From the NCBI RefSeq assembly GCF_030764225.1, contig NZ_JASAXH010000006.1: a stretch of 64,000 bases of DNA. One strand, written 5' to 3'. Positions 1-8,953 of the stretch are shown one piece after another. Every line of letters starts with the position of its first letter. The first letter of the stretch is position 1. Position numbers and translations under genes: made by a program. This DNA comes from Phocoenobacter atlanticus (GTDB taxonomy: Bacteria; Pseudomonadota; Gammaproteobacteria; Enterobacterales; Pasteurellaceae). The notes beneath the pieces were generated by a model that was not told where the DNA came from, did not search any database, and worked only from the letters and a program-made list of their open reading frames with translations.

Positions 1-589
1 TCCATAAAGTACCTTTGTTTCCACCTGCATAAATTTCATTGTCAGAAAATCCGTCAATACACAAAAAACCATTTGTGAAATTATTATCGGAAAAATGCTT
101 TTGAACTTCTTTTGTACTAATATTTGCCCATTTAGTATTCTTGATGCGTTTATAGACTTCTCCACCACTTGCAGACGCATAAACAACATCATCAATAACT
201 GCCATATCAGTTATTGCTCCCTTTGTAGCAATAACTCTACCAAATAACGTAAAGCCATCATAACCGCTCACAATATTTTGTTGTCCAATAACAAAATTTT
301 TATTGCAAACACCTAAAAAATCTATACCTTTAACATTACTTATCGCAACTAAACGAGTAGCATCATCAACAAACCACTGAAACCATTCATTCCCTTTTTC
401 TCGTAAAGTGGGAACATATCCTGTAATACTCATTACACGAGGATAATCCCAATCATCATATTCCTTTCCGTGTATTTTTTTATCATAAAAATTTTCACCA
501 AACAAATAAATTCCATTAGAGTGCAATACTCCTCCGACAATATTTTGGTCTATATTTATTTCTTTTCTAATATCTTCGTAATATCCCAT
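1..589 (-). CDS. Repeat-rich protein, paralogue of the next gene (3' end outside window)
   Basis: An open frame runs from an ATG at 589 to the window edge, giving 196 residues without a stop. It matches the complete gene at 716-1774 in order: a GGVLHSNGIYL segment, a KIHGKEYD segment, then TDMAVIDDVVYASASGG and NGFLCIDGFSDNEIYA. The alternating short strands and glycine turns suggest a beta-propeller-like fold. There is no signal peptide, so it is probably cytoplasmic. Function is unknown; a role as an immunity or accessory protein of a toxin locus to the left is a guess. Confidence 0.7.
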   Translation of the reverse strand, partial: MGYYEDIRKEINIDQNIVGGVLHSNGIYLFGENFYDKKIHGKEYDDWDYPRVMSITGYVPTLREKGNEWFQWFVDDATRLVAISNVKGIDFLGVCNKNFVIGQQNIVSGYDGFTLFGRVIATKGAITDMAVIDDVVYASASGGEVYKRIKNTKWANISTKEVQKHFSDNNFTNGFLCIDGFSDNEIYAGGNKGTLW

Positions 590-607
590 AATTTTAAACA
601 GTTTTAA

Positions 608-709
608 CAGGTAACGGTTTAGAGCATGAACATGAACAGTAGCGAATAAAAATGCACGAACTTTCGGTTAAGCACCTGACCCGCTATTATTTATACACTA
701 TGTTACCTA
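608..709. repeat. Imperfect palindromic spacer with GGTAAC/GTTACC ends
   Basis: The spacer between the two paralogues starts with GGTAAC (610-615) and ends with GTTACC (702-707). An inner TAGCG (650-654 region) faces CGCTA near 682. It also carries TTAAGCACCTGACC, close to the AAGTGCCTGACC found in the spacer at 22115-22235. The layout recalls single-gene cassette spacers, but I cannot assign an integron attC site. Function is unknown. Confidence 0.35.
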
Positions 710-715
710 CCGTAT

Positions 716-1774
716 TTATTTTTCTCTTGGGTCGTAAAATGTTCCACTTGCTCGTAACTCCTCTTCGGTTTTGTTTTTATCAAATAGATTAAACCAATGA
801 TTACCATCAAATAAAACAACTCTATCACTATCCATTATCATTAGTAAATCTTCACTTGTAACCATTGTTTTAGATGACATTGAAAACCCAAAATGAATTG
901 TTGCTGGAAATTCAATATTTTCTAACTCTCCGTTTCTTAATCTTTTTAGTTCCGCATCATCTAGAAAATATAGCTCTCCTTGAAAACAAGTAATTTGTTT
1001 GACAATATTAGAAATCTCATCTTTAATAATTACTTCCCACTGGTCATTTCTACCTTTTATAATTCTATCCTCGTTATTGATAAAAACATTACCATCAGAA
1101 CAAATAATTTCTGTTATTTCGGATTTATTACTTGAAGGGATTTTAATTTTTTCCCACATTCCATTTTTATTTGAATAAAAATTTCCTTTTTCATCTGCTG
1201 TGTAAATTTCATTGGCAGAAAAACCACCTATCACAGAAAAACCATTGTTAAAGTAAGATTTTTTTTCACTTTCTGAGAAGTATTTTTCTGTTTGTTTATT
1301 CGTAATTTCTTCCCAATTATTATCACTAATTCTTCTATAAATAGCACCACCTGTTGTACAAACATAAGCAATTCCGTCAATAACGGCCATATTCATAACA
1401 ACTCTTTTACCTAATTCAATAACATTTTCTGTCCAAACGACTCCGTTAGTGCCATTTTTAGCCACTTTTTGACTTACAAAACTATCATCAGTTAAATAAG
1501 AACAAAAATCAACATCTTTTAAACAAGTAGCAGGATAAAGAGATTTTATACCACTATATATTTCTCCACACCATTCATCGCTTTTTTTTCGATGTTTTGG
1601 AATGTACATATTTATAATTAACTTTTCAGGATAATTCCACACATCGTATTTTTTTCCGTGAATTTTGGGCTCATAATAATTTTCAGTAATCAAATATATA
1701 CAATCTTTGTGGATTGCTCCTCCAACAAATTGAAGATGTTCATTTGCTTGTTTTATTTTGTTGTAATCTGCCAT
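716..1774 (-). CDS. Repeat-rich, beta-propeller-like protein of unknown function
   Basis: A 352-residue protein with a good AAGGAAT ribosome site before its ATG. It shares its N-terminal layout with the partial gene at 1-589 (GGAIHKDCIYL, KIHGKKYD, NMAVIDGIAYVCTTGG, NGFSVIGGFSANEIY). Repeated NGxW and GNxF/FIN units spaced through the protein suggest blades of a beta-propeller. It has no signal peptide or membrane segment. I recognise no named family. The two copies probably arose by tandem duplication. The spacer between them (590-715) is described separately. Confidence 0.65.
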   Translation of the reverse strand: MADYNKIKQANEHLQFVGGAIHKDCIYLITENYYEPKIHGKKYDVWNYPEKLIINMYIPKHRKKSDEWCGEIYSGIKSLYPATCLKDVDFCSYLTDDSFVSQKVAKNGTNGVVWTENVIELGKRVVMNMAVIDGIAYVCTTGGAIYRRISDNNWEEITNKQTEKYFSESEKKSYFNNGFSVIGGFSANEIYTADEKGNFYSNKNGMWEKIKIPSSNKSEITEIICSDGNVFINNEDRIIKGRNDQWEVIIKDEISNIVKQITCFQGELYFLDDAELKRLRNGELENIEFPATIHFGFSMSSKTMVTSEDLLMIMDSDRVVLFDGNHWFNLFDKNKTEEELRASGTFYDPREK

Positions 1775-1903
1775 AATTCCTTTCTCTTTTGTATTTCTGT
1801 TACTCTATATGGTTGCTAACGATCCGAATGTTTACGCTGTTGCGAATAAATATACGATATTTTCCAGTTAAGTAAATCCCTTTAAATGCAATACTCTTAC
1901 CGA

Positions 1904-2005
1904 TTAGAAAATACGAATATTTATTACTCCTCTTAATTCACCTATCGTATTAAGTTCTATTTGATTAGGATTATCTAAAATATTTATAAATTCTTGTTTA
2001 TTCAT
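1904..2005 (-). CDS. Very short ORF coupled to the upstream gene, probably a gene remnant
   Basis: A 33-residue frame starts with an ATG that overlaps the stop of the upstream gene as TGATG (2003-2007) and ends at TAA 1904. The product starts MNKQEFINILDNP and stops just after RGVINIRIF, which looks like the N-terminal start of a larger helical protein cut short. The coupled start suggests that it is, or was, translated with the 166-residue gene before it. Confidence 0.35.
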   Translation of the reverse strand: MNKQEFINILDNPNQIELNTIGELRGVINIRIF

Positions 2006-2505
2006 CATTCTGTTAGCGTATTATTAGAATTAAAATGATTGAATGTCTCTTTCAATTCAGGAGTATTATTCATATCAAATTTCCTTCCCCAACCTTTTGT
2101 GCCAAGTTGTCGATAACCATCTCCTTTTTGTATTAAAAAATTTTCATATAATCCCAATTCAAAATCATTGTTATTATTATCAGATAAAGTGATATGAATA
2201 ATACTCAAGCCTTCTTTACCGAAAATTTTTTTCCATTTTCCAGTACTCAAACTGTTAATTTCATCAACAATTCGTTTAATTTTTTGCTCGTCTTCAATTA
2301 TAAAACTGCAATCTTCCGACCAACAATAATCACCATTAGAAAATAAACTATAAACTCCTATCTTTTGAATATTATGGTATTTATTTTTAGTAGAAATTGG
2401 TGTGTAAGTCACACAAGCAATTAATATAACAGAAAAGACAATACAACATATTACTATATATGCAATATAGCGAAGAGCTATTTTAATTTTTTTGTAACTT
2501 GCCAT
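2005..2505 (-). CDS. Small protein with one N-terminal membrane segment, unknown function
   Basis: A 166-residue protein with a strong AGGAG site before its ATG. A hydrophobic stretch at about residues 11-33 (IAYIVICCIVFSVILIACV) is followed by polar sequence, so it is probably a membrane-anchored protein facing the periplasm. The LIAC near residue 31 is a weak lipobox. Its first codons resemble those of the gene at 1774 (MASYKKIK versus MADYNKIK). I recognise no family. Confidence 0.6.
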   Translation of the reverse strand: MASYKKIKIALRYIAYIVICCIVFSVILIACVTYTPISTKNKYHNIQKIGVYSLFSNGDYCWSEDCSFIIEDEQKIKRIVDEINSLSTGKWKKIFGKEGLSIIHITLSDNNNNDFELGLYENFLIQKGDGYRQLGTKGWGRKFDMNNTPELKETFNHFNSNNTLTE

Positions 2506-2669
2506 AATTTACTTCTCCTTTAACCTTATAATATATTAAATCTTCTGTATTTGTTTCTAAATTTTTCATAAGAATTTCAAATCCATAATCATTATGGGTA
2601 TTGTTTTGTTTTCTCAATAAAATTATTTCTCTTTAAACTATATTCTTCGCCTAAATTCACTTTTTTCAT
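2483..2669 (-). pseudogene. Possible frameshifted small gene
   Basis: On the minus strand an ATG at 2669 opens a frame (MKKVNLGEEYSLKRNNFIEKT) that stops after 25 codons. An overlapping second frame carries on without stop to 2483 (HNDYGFEILMKNLETN, then YYKVKGEVNYG). Joined by one frameshift they give one acidic small protein of about 60 residues that overlaps the start of the next gene. The coding look is modest and chance is possible. Confidence 0.2.
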
Positions 2670-3125
2670 TTTTTCTTAATGACACATAACAAAAGTATAA
2701 GCACTATTGCGTTTATATTCTCTTTATTTTCACCGTAATTTATATATTTTAATAAAAATCAATCAATATTTGAACACCTTATTATAAGCTGTTTAAAATC
2801 AATAGTTAAATAATACAAATTTAAAATGAGTTTGAATAAGATGCCTAACAGACAAGATGTGTTAAATATATTTATTTGAAGATGTAACTGGTTCAAAATA
2901 TTCCACAACAAATATAGCAAATATTTAAAAAAATCTGCTTTAAAAACAGGTGTAAAAAAACAATTGATAAAACAAACAATCTATTTTATAGCGGTACGAT
3001 TTTTACAATTTTTTGCAAAAAAAACCAAAATAAAATTTTTACTTTACATTTTAAATAAAACAAATTGCAAACCATGCTATTTTTGAATAAAATATTATCC
3101 ATTCCTGTTTAAATAGTGAGTAAAT
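2670..3125. other. AT-rich intergenic region before pncB/nadE
   Basis: No convincing gene is seen. The stretch holds one uptake-sequence-like element (GCGGTACGAT at 2991-3000, followed by a T-rich run and TTTTTTGCAAAA) and otherwise low-complexity A/T. It divides the minus-strand accessory genes from the plus-strand NAD genes and must contain the promoter for the latter. Confidence 0.5.
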
Positions 3126-4244
3126 ATGACAAATATAAAAGAACAAAAGCTCAAACAACAAGGCAAAATAAAACGTCTTACCAATAAAACCTTTAAATTT
3201 GATGAACGTGTAGGTGAGGGTTGGTTCTCTGCCGTCTATTTTTTAAAAACAGCCCAAATTGCACAGGCTAACTTCCCCAAAGATCGAGTTACTATGCAAT
3301 TTTTCCAAAAGAAAAATGCTATTTTATGTGGTATTGATGAAGCGGTGGCTTTATTACATTGTTTTGCAAAAGAGCCTGAAACCTTAACTATTCACGCATT
3401 AAATGATGGCGATAAAATTTCACCTTATGAAAGTGTGCTCACCATTGAGGGGGAATACGATAAATTTGGTTATTTGGAAGGGATTATTGACGGTATTTTG
3501 GCTCGTAGAACTTCTGTTGCGACTAACGTTTATCAAATTGTACAAACAGCAAATAATAAACATATTATCTTTATGGGCGATCGTGATGATCACTTCTCTC
3601 AACAAGCTGGCGATGGTTATGCCGCTTTTATTGGTGGTTCTTCTGCTCAAGCCACTTATGCAATGAATGAATGGTGGGGCGAGCAAGGAATGGGTACAAT
3701 GCCTCACGCCTTAATTCAGCTCTTTGGGGGCGATTTGGTGGCGGCTTGCCGTGCTTATAAAGAACAATTTCCTGATGATCATTTAGTGGCATTGGTGGAT
3801 TATCATAATGATGTCATCAACGATTCTCTTTTAGTGGCAAAAGCTTTTGGTAAAGAGTTATACGGTGTTCGAGTGGACACCTCACAGCAGATGATTGATA
3901 AATACTTCCTTGATAATCCACAAGAATTAGGCAAGTTCGACCCTCGAGGTGTGAATAAACGTTTAATCCAAGTATTACGTAAAGCCCTAGATGACAATGG
4001 TTTTCCTTATGTGAAAATCATTGTTAGCGGTGGTTTTAGTGTGAAAAAAATCAAAGAGTTTGAAGAGGAGAATGTCCCTGTTGATTCTTATGGCGTAGGC
4101 TCATCATTATTAAAAGTCAATATTGGTTTTACAGGTGACTGCGTATTACTCAATGGCAAACCACAAGCAAAAGTGGGACGAAATTATGTCAAAAATCCTC
4201 GTTTAGAGTTAGTTGACTTTCCAGTAAACACACAGAGTAAATAA
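3126..4244 (+). CDS. pncB: Nicotinate phosphoribosyltransferase (pncB-like)
   Basis: A 372-residue enzyme expected to join nicotinate with PRPP to make nicotinate mononucleotide, the first Preiss-Handler step, in the cytoplasm. Family landmarks are GILARRTSVATNVYQIV (about residues 122-138), LVDYHNDVINDSL, RVDTSQQMID and the barrel end VSGGFSVKKIKEF followed by DSYGVGSSL. It is shorter than NadV nicotinamide phosphoribosyltransferases (about 460-500 residues) and matches the short nicotinate-type enzymes. NAD synthetase starts 4 bases after its stop, which supports a nicotinate substrate. The ribosome site is weak (GTGAG). Confidence 0.8.
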   Translation: MTNIKEQKLKQQGKIKRLTNKTFKFDERVGEGWFSAVYFLKTAQIAQANFPKDRVTMQFFQKKNAILCGIDEAVALLHCFAKEPETLTIHALNDGDKISPYESVLTIEGEYDKFGYLEGIIDGILARRTSVATNVYQIVQTANNKHIIFMGDRDDHFSQQAGDGYAAFIGGSSAQATYAMNEWWGEQGMGTMPHALIQLFGGDLVAACRAYKEQFPDDHLVALVDYHNDVINDSLLVAKAFGKELYGVRVDTSQQMIDKYFLDNPQELGKFDPRGVNKRLIQVLRKALDDNGFPYVKIIVSGGFSVKKIKEFEEENVPVDSYGVGSSLLKVNIGFTGDCVLLNGKPQAKVGRNYVKNPRLELVDFPVNTQSK

Positions 4245-4247
4245 AAA

Positions 4248-5003
4248 ATGAAAGCAAATTGGAATGTAGTAGCGTATGCTGATTATTTAGTAAGTTGGTT
4301 AGAAAAACAACGTATAGAAAACTATAATGCGAATGGCTATACCATTGGTATTAGTGGAGGGATTGATTCTGCTGTTGTCGCTTGTTTATTAGCAAAAACA
4401 GGGGCGAGAGTGCAAGGTATTGCTCTACCAAGTGCAAATACTCCCGCTATTGATATAGAGCAATCTCAAGAATTAGCGGAGAGTATTAATTGCCCCCTAT
4501 TAATTAGCCCTATTACTGACATTTATGATACTTTTATAAAAAGTATGCAGCCACTATTTAACGACCAAGCAGAACGCCAAAATGTGATTTCAGGTAATGT
4601 TCAAGCAAGGCTACGAATGATCGCTCTCTACGCTCACGCACAAAGCCATAATCATATTGTAGTCGGCACAGATAATGCGGCTGAGTGGCATATGGGCTAT
4701 TTTACTAAATTTGGCGACGGCGGTGCCGATATTCTCCCTTTAGTTCATCTTACCAAAGCCCAAGTTTATGATTTAGCTCGCTATTTGAATGTTCCTCAAA
4801 GCATTATCAACAAAGCCCCGAGTGCAGGTTTATGGGTAGGTCAAACCGATGAAGATGAAATGGGCGTGACTTATGCAGAAATTGATGCTTATTTACAAGG
4901 CGAAACGGTCAGTGAAAAAGCCTTAGAACGTATCAACTTTTGGCACAATCGCTCTCATCATAAAAGAGAGCTTGCGGCAGTGCCGGAGGTTTTACCAAGA
5001 TAA
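4248..5003 (+). CDS. nadE: Ammonia-dependent NAD+ synthetase
   Basis: A 251-residue protein, the normal size for the ammonia-dependent form without a glutaminase domain. It converts nicotinate adenine dinucleotide, ATP and ammonia to NAD+. The ATP-pyrophosphatase loop SGGIDSA lies at residues 36-42. RLRMIALYAHAQ, VVGTDNAAEWHMGYFTKFGDGGAD and KAPSAGLWVGQTDEDEMG are family signatures. It forms a two-gene operon with the pncB-like gene. The middle step (NaMN adenylylation, NadD) is not in the window. Confidence 0.92.
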   Translation: MKANWNVVAYADYLVSWLEKQRIENYNANGYTIGISGGIDSAVVACLLAKTGARVQGIALPSANTPAIDIEQSQELAESINCPLLISPITDIYDTFIKSMQPLFNDQAERQNVISGNVQARLRMIALYAHAQSHNHIVVGTDNAAEWHMGYFTKFGDGGADILPLVHLTKAQVYDLARYLNVPQSIINKAPSAGLWVGQTDEDEMGVTYAEIDAYLQGETVSEKALERINFWHNRSHHKRELAAVPEVLPR

Positions 5004-5033
5004 ATACAGACACTGAGTTCTTTATTTTATTCC

Positions 5034-5066
5034 ATAAGGACAGGATCTACCCTGTCCTTATATTTT
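5034..5066 (+). terminator. Hairpin terminator after nadE
   Basis: A perfect 11-bp stem (ATAAGGACAGG 5034-5044 with CCTGTCCTTAT 5051-5061) and a 6-base loop, followed by ATTTTG. It lies about 30 bases after the nadE stop. Confidence 0.75.
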
Positions 5067-5195
5067 GCATATATCCAACCGTTCTTGTTTACTTGTAAAT
5101 TTTTGTTTAAATGTTACCGCTTATTTTTGATTAATTTCCGTTTTTAAATTATCTTTGGGTAATGAATGTCCAAGTTTATATGTGCTGTTTAAAAT

Positions 5196-5702
5196 TTATT
5201 TTTTCTCACTACGCCTTTTCCTAAAAAATTGGCTAATCTTGTGACTACATTGCTCTTTTAATACGCCACCTTGAATCTCTAAAAAATGGTTCATTTTGTA
5301 ATCTTCAAAAAGGTGATAACGAGAGCCTACGGCTCCTGTTTTGTAATCGCTGGCACCAAATACTAAACGCCCTATTCGGCTATGTAAAATGGCTCCTGCA
5401 CACATTGAGCAAGGTTCTAAAGTTACATAAAGGGTGGTATCCAGTAAACGGTAATTTTTTGTAAATTTTGCTGCAGATCGTACCGCTTGGATTTCGGCGT
5501 GAGCCGTTGGATCGCAAAGGGAAATAGATTGATTATAACCCTCTCCAATGATATTGCCTTGATTATCAACCAACACAGCCCCAACAGGGATTTCCCCCTC
5601 TGCTTCCGCTTTGTCTGCCAGCGTTAAGGCATACTTCATAAAGTATTCATCTTTTTCTGAAATAACCAAAGAACAGTGGTTTTGTGTGGGTTGAATAAAC
5701 AT
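5196..5702 (-). CDS. tadA: tRNA-specific adenosine deaminase (A34 to inosine)
   Basis: A 168-residue cytidine-deaminase-fold enzyme that makes inosine at the wobble position of tRNA-Arg(ACG). The zinc site is visible: H68-A-E70 (TAHAEIQAV) with E70 as proton shuttle, and C98/C101 in the PCSMC motif. Its ATG lies one base after the stop codon of the VirK/YbjX-type gene, so the two are probably translated from one transcript. The length fits the family. Confidence 0.93.
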   Translation of the reverse strand: MFIQPTQNHCSLVISEKDEYFMKYALTLADKAEAEGEIPVGAVLVDNQGNIIGEGYNQSISLCDPTAHAEIQAVRSAAKFTKNYRLLDTTLYVTLEPCSMCAGAILHSRIGRLVFGASDYKTGAVGSRYHLFEDYKMNHFLEIQGGVLKEQCSHKISQFFRKRRSEKK

Positions 5703-5703
5703 T

Positions 5704-6591
5704 TTATACCTTGATTTCTTTCATTATTTCCGCTTCCATCCAATCAAACATTGCATAGCGTTTACGATACATTGACCGTTTTTTCGCTATAACCTCATTT
5801 AAGTCACGGCGTGTGATTTGTGATGAAAGCTGCCAATAACCATTAATTAATGTTGCCTCATTTTCTTGCCAAAAGGTATTATAATCAAAATAGACTTTTT
5901 GTGAACCATAGCAACGCTTTTTGACTTGATATTTTAATGGAATACCCATTAATTCTTTATTCATTCCTTGAGCCAGTAAACGAAATGCCTCAACTAATAA
6001 ATACATTGGTCGTATTCCGTGTAGTTTTTTCGTCAGATTTCTTACAATATCTTGTGCTTTCACACCTTTAGGACCTTGAACGCAGGTAATAAGTAACTGA
6101 TTTTTGTTTAAAAAAGTAAACGAAGCATTATAAAGATGACACTGGTTACTATCGACCAAACTTAAAGCAAAAAATCCTTCAAAAGGATCAATGTCATAAA
6201 TATCTAAATTTAAAGAAAATTCCTCATCCAGTTGAACTAATTTGATTGTACCCAACTCGATGAGTTTTTGACAATTTAATTCCTTAATTTGAGTATCCAT
6301 TTCCTCGAAATTGTGACAAATAGCATCTAATCGTTGTTTTACGGAAAAGCGTTTATCTGCATATTTAAGTAAAAGTGCATTAAAACGCCAAATATCTTTT
6401 TGAAATAATCTTGCCCATTGCTTATTTTGATTTAAAAAATCAACCATTATTGCTGTTTTTTTGCCACAATAAATACGAGCAAAAAAATAACGAAGAATGT
6501 TGCGACAACGTTTTAAAACACGTTTGTCTCCATTTTGGATATACATTTCTACAGCATTAGGAAAATGCGAAAAAATCCTTTTTTCTAACAT
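5704..6591 (-). CDS. VirK/YbjX (DUF535) family protein
   Basis: A 295-residue protein. The C-terminal half has the typical DUF535 order: YNASFTFLN, then VQGPKG near residue 190, GIRPMYLLVEAFRLLAQ, an LMGIPLKYQV-type segment, YFDYNTFWQEN, and a closing basic RKRYAMFDWM. Family members in enterobacteria are linked to resistance to antimicrobial peptides and to surface properties; the biochemical role is not known. It is first in a two-gene unit with tadA. Confidence 0.75.
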   Translation of the reverse strand: MLEKRIFSHFPNAVEMYIQNGDKRVLKRCRNILRYFFARIYCGKKTAIMVDFLNQNKQWARLFQKDIWRFNALLLKYADKRFSVKQRLDAICHNFEEMDTQIKELNCQKLIELGTIKLVQLDEEFSLNLDIYDIDPFEGFFALSLVDSNQCHLYNASFTFLNKNQLLITCVQGPKGVKAQDIVRNLTKKLHGIRPMYLLVEAFRLLAQGMNKELMGIPLKYQVKKRCYGSQKVYFDYNTFWQENEATLINGYWQLSSQITRRDLNEVIAKKRSMYRKRYAMFDWMEAEIMKEIKV

Positions 6592-6618
6592 AATTTAACA
6601 CCTAATTAAAATAAAAAG

Positions 6619-6661
6619 TCCCCCTATCTACTCCTCGCAAGCGAAGGAGATAATAGGGGGA
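6619..6661. repeat. GC-rich palindrome, probably the deaD terminator
   Basis: Nested inverted repeats: CCCCCTAT (6620-6627) pairs with ATAGGGGG (6653-6660), and inside it CTCCTCGC pairs with GCGAAGGAG across an AA loop. It sits between deaD and the DUF535 gene, with A-runs at 6613-6617 that become a U-run on the minus strand, so it can end deaD transcription. The centre resembles the palindromes at 28336-28434 and 32212-32317. Confidence 0.6.
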
Positions 6662-6689
6662 TAACTTATTGATTATTAATGCTTAATAA

Positions 6690-8540
6690 TTAACGTTTAC
6701 TACGACTATCATTAAAACGTTTTTCTTTAAAACCGCCGCCTTCTTTACGACCTCTGCTGTTTGAACGATTATTATCAGAACCAGAACGTCCTCGTCCACC
6801 TTCTGAACGACCACGTCCTCTGCCACCATCACGGCGACCGCCACCACCAGATTGTTGCTCTGCTTCGCCAATAAATGACATTTGCATCGGTTTATTTAAT
6901 ACACGTGACTTAGTCGCAAAGTGCTGAACAATATGCTTTGGTAAACCTTGTGGTAATTCTAAGGTTGAGTGTTTATCAAATAATTTGATATGGCCAATGT
7001 AACGACTATTGATATCACCTTCATTTGCAATTGCACCTACGATATGACGTGCTTCCACACCATCTTCACGACCAAGTTCAATACGGTACATATCCATTTT
7101 TACACCGTTACTTTCACGATGTTCACGACCACCACGACGATCATTACGACCTCCATCACGATCATTACTACGCTCTGCTCTTGCTGGACGAGCTTTCGCA
7201 TCTGGTGGGAGAATTAATTTTTTATTTTGAGTAAGCATCATCATCATTGCTGCTGCTAATTCTTCGTGATCTTGATCTGCAGTAAATAAATCTTCCAATA
7301 ATTGACGATACATTTCTAAATCACGATGCTCTAACTGTTTAGAAATTTGTTTTTTGAATTTCTCACTACGACTTTCCATTAGCATTGCGTGATCAGGCAC
7401 TTGAACTTCGTCAATTTTTTTCTTCATCAAGTTTTCAACATTACGCAATAAACGACGTTCTCTTGGATCAACAAAAAGTAACGCTTTACCAGAACGACCC
7501 GCACGACCTGTACGACCAATACGGTGTACATAACTCTCTGAATCTAATGGAATATCATAGTTGACCACTAAACTGATACGATCAATATCGATACCACGAG
7601 CAGCAACATCCGTTGCAACTACGATATCTAAACGTCCTGATTTTAAACGTTCTAAAGTTTGCTCACGTGCAACCTGTGTCATATCGCCATTTAATGCCGC
7701 AACACGGAAACCATTACGTTCTAACAATTCCGTTATATCCGTCGTTGCCGATTTTGTGCGAGTAAAGATAATTGAAGCATCAAAATCTTCTACTTCTAAA
7801 AAGCGTAACAATGCTTCATTTTTACGGAAACCATTCACTAACCAATAACGTTGTTCGATATCAGGAGCTGATTTTTGGGTTGCTTTAATTTTAACTTCTT
7901 GCGGATTATTCATAAAACGACGCGTAATACGACGAATCGCTTCTGGCATTGTTGCAGAGAATAACGCTGTTTGATGCTCGTCTGGTAATTCTGCCATTAC
8001 AGTTTCAACATCATCAATAAAGCCCATACGTAACATTTCGTCCGCTTCATCTAATACGATTGCTTTTAAGCGTGACAGATCTAACGTTTTACGACGAATA
8101 TGGTCTAAAATACGCCCCGGCGTTCCCACCACAACGTGTGCACCCTGTTTTAAGGCACGAAGTTGGATATCATAACGTTGTCCACCATAAACGGTAACAA
8201 CATTTAAACCTTTAATATTTTTTGAGAATTGTTCTAATGCATCAGCAACTTGAATAGCTAATTCACGAGTCGGTGCCATTACCAACATCTGTGGATAACG
8301 CTGACTTGGAGCAATTTGTGCTAATAATGGTAAACCAAACGCTGCAGTTTTACCGCTTCCTGTTTGTGCCATACCTAATACGTCATTACCATTTAATAAA
8401 TGTGGAATACATTCTAATTGAATTGGTGACGGCGTAACGAATCCCATACCTGTCACAGCATCAAGTAATGCTGTTGGTAAGCCTAAATCGGCAAAAGTTT
8501 GAGTTTCGATTTCTGTCTGAATTTGTGTTTCTGTAGTCAT
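6690..8540 (-). CDS. deaD: Cold-shock DEAD-box ATP-dependent RNA helicase
   Basis: A 616-residue helicase with all core motifs in order: a Q-motif region (FVTPSPIQLECIP), motif I AQTGSGKTA, PTRELAIQ, DEAD followed by EMLRMGF, SAT, and motif VI HRIGRTGRAG. After the core come the DeaD-type dimerisation and RNA-binding domains (VEARHIVGAIANEGDI) and a Gly/Arg-rich basic tail from about residue 555. It unwinds structured RNA in ribosome assembly and mRNA decay. It lies downstream of pnp, its partner in RNA decay. Confidence 0.95.
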   Translation of the reverse strand: MTTETQIQTEIETQTFADLGLPTALLDAVTGMGFVTPSPIQLECIPHLLNGNDVLGMAQTGSGKTAAFGLPLLAQIAPSQRYPQMLVMAPTRELAIQVADALEQFSKNIKGLNVVTVYGGQRYDIQLRALKQGAHVVVGTPGRILDHIRRKTLDLSRLKAIVLDEADEMLRMGFIDDVETVMAELPDEHQTALFSATMPEAIRRITRRFMNNPQEVKIKATQKSAPDIEQRYWLVNGFRKNEALLRFLEVEDFDASIIFTRTKSATTDITELLERNGFRVAALNGDMTQVAREQTLERLKSGRLDIVVATDVAARGIDIDRISLVVNYDIPLDSESYVHRIGRTGRAGRSGKALLFVDPRERRLLRNVENLMKKKIDEVQVPDHAMLMESRSEKFKKQISKQLEHRDLEMYRQLLEDLFTADQDHEELAAAMMMMLTQNKKLILPPDAKARPARAERSNDRDGGRNDRRGGREHRESNGVKMDMYRIELGREDGVEARHIVGAIANEGDINSRYIGHIKLFDKHSTLELPQGLPKHIVQHFATKSRVLNKPMQMSFIGEAEQQSGGGGRRDGGRGRGRSEGGRGRSGSDNNRSNSRGRKEGGGFKEKRFNDSRSKR

Positions 8541-8953
8541 ATAAGTCCAAAAAATAATGAATAAGCCTTATGGCTTTTCATTGAATAAAAAAATTGCATT
8601 GTTGAGGGCTAAGCAGTTGATCCTGTTTAACTATTCCTGAGTATAGCGGTATGATTTTAATAAAAATTTGTAAATTTTTGTACAAATCGAACCGCTTCAT
8701 CGTTTTAATTCTCCCAACAATAACGGGATATTAGTTTTCACCTTTTATTCGGCTAAACTAAATAATGCAAAACGATACTCAACAAAGTTGTTCACCAGAC
8801 CTGCTAATTAGACGGAAAAGGTATTGTATTCCCTTTTCAATTTGATTAATTTGAGTGTTTGTTTTGCAATTGTGTTTTATAAAAATAATCATAAAACACT
8901 GTAGAGATAGGGCGTACCCTATCTCCACGTAATTTAATAATAAATTCTCTTTA
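8541..8953. other. Intergenic region between pnp and deaD
   Basis: This 413-base stretch holds no convincing gene. From right to left it carries the pnp hairpin (8904-8925), an untranslated stretch that should include the deaD promoter and leader, and an inverted uptake-sequence-like pair (AGCGGTATGATTTT at 8645 facing CGAACCGCTT ending at 8697). A long leader would fit the cold-regulated deaD mRNA, but I cannot define a start site. Confidence 0.5.
8904..8925 (-). terminator. Hairpin after pnp
   Basis: A perfect 9-bp stem GAGATAGGG/CCCTATCTC with a 4-base loop, about 28 bases after the pnp stop. On the minus strand it is followed by a T-rich stretch with a TTTTAT run rather than a long U-run, so it may end transcription only partly or protect the 3' end. 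Confidence 0.55.

Noticed and set aside
608..709. A true integron attC site
   Set aside because: The palindrome is imperfect, no integrase gene is visible, and the neighbouring genes do not form an ordered cassette array.
3126..4244. NadV nicotinamide phosphoribosyltransferase
   Set aside because: The length (372) and the neighbour nadE favour a nicotinate enzyme; NadV is usually about 100 residues longer.
6990..7234. Plus-strand frames rich in His/Thr inside deaD
   Set aside because: They are antisense to the Arg/Gly-rich tail of the helicase, which produces His- and Thr-rich shadows.
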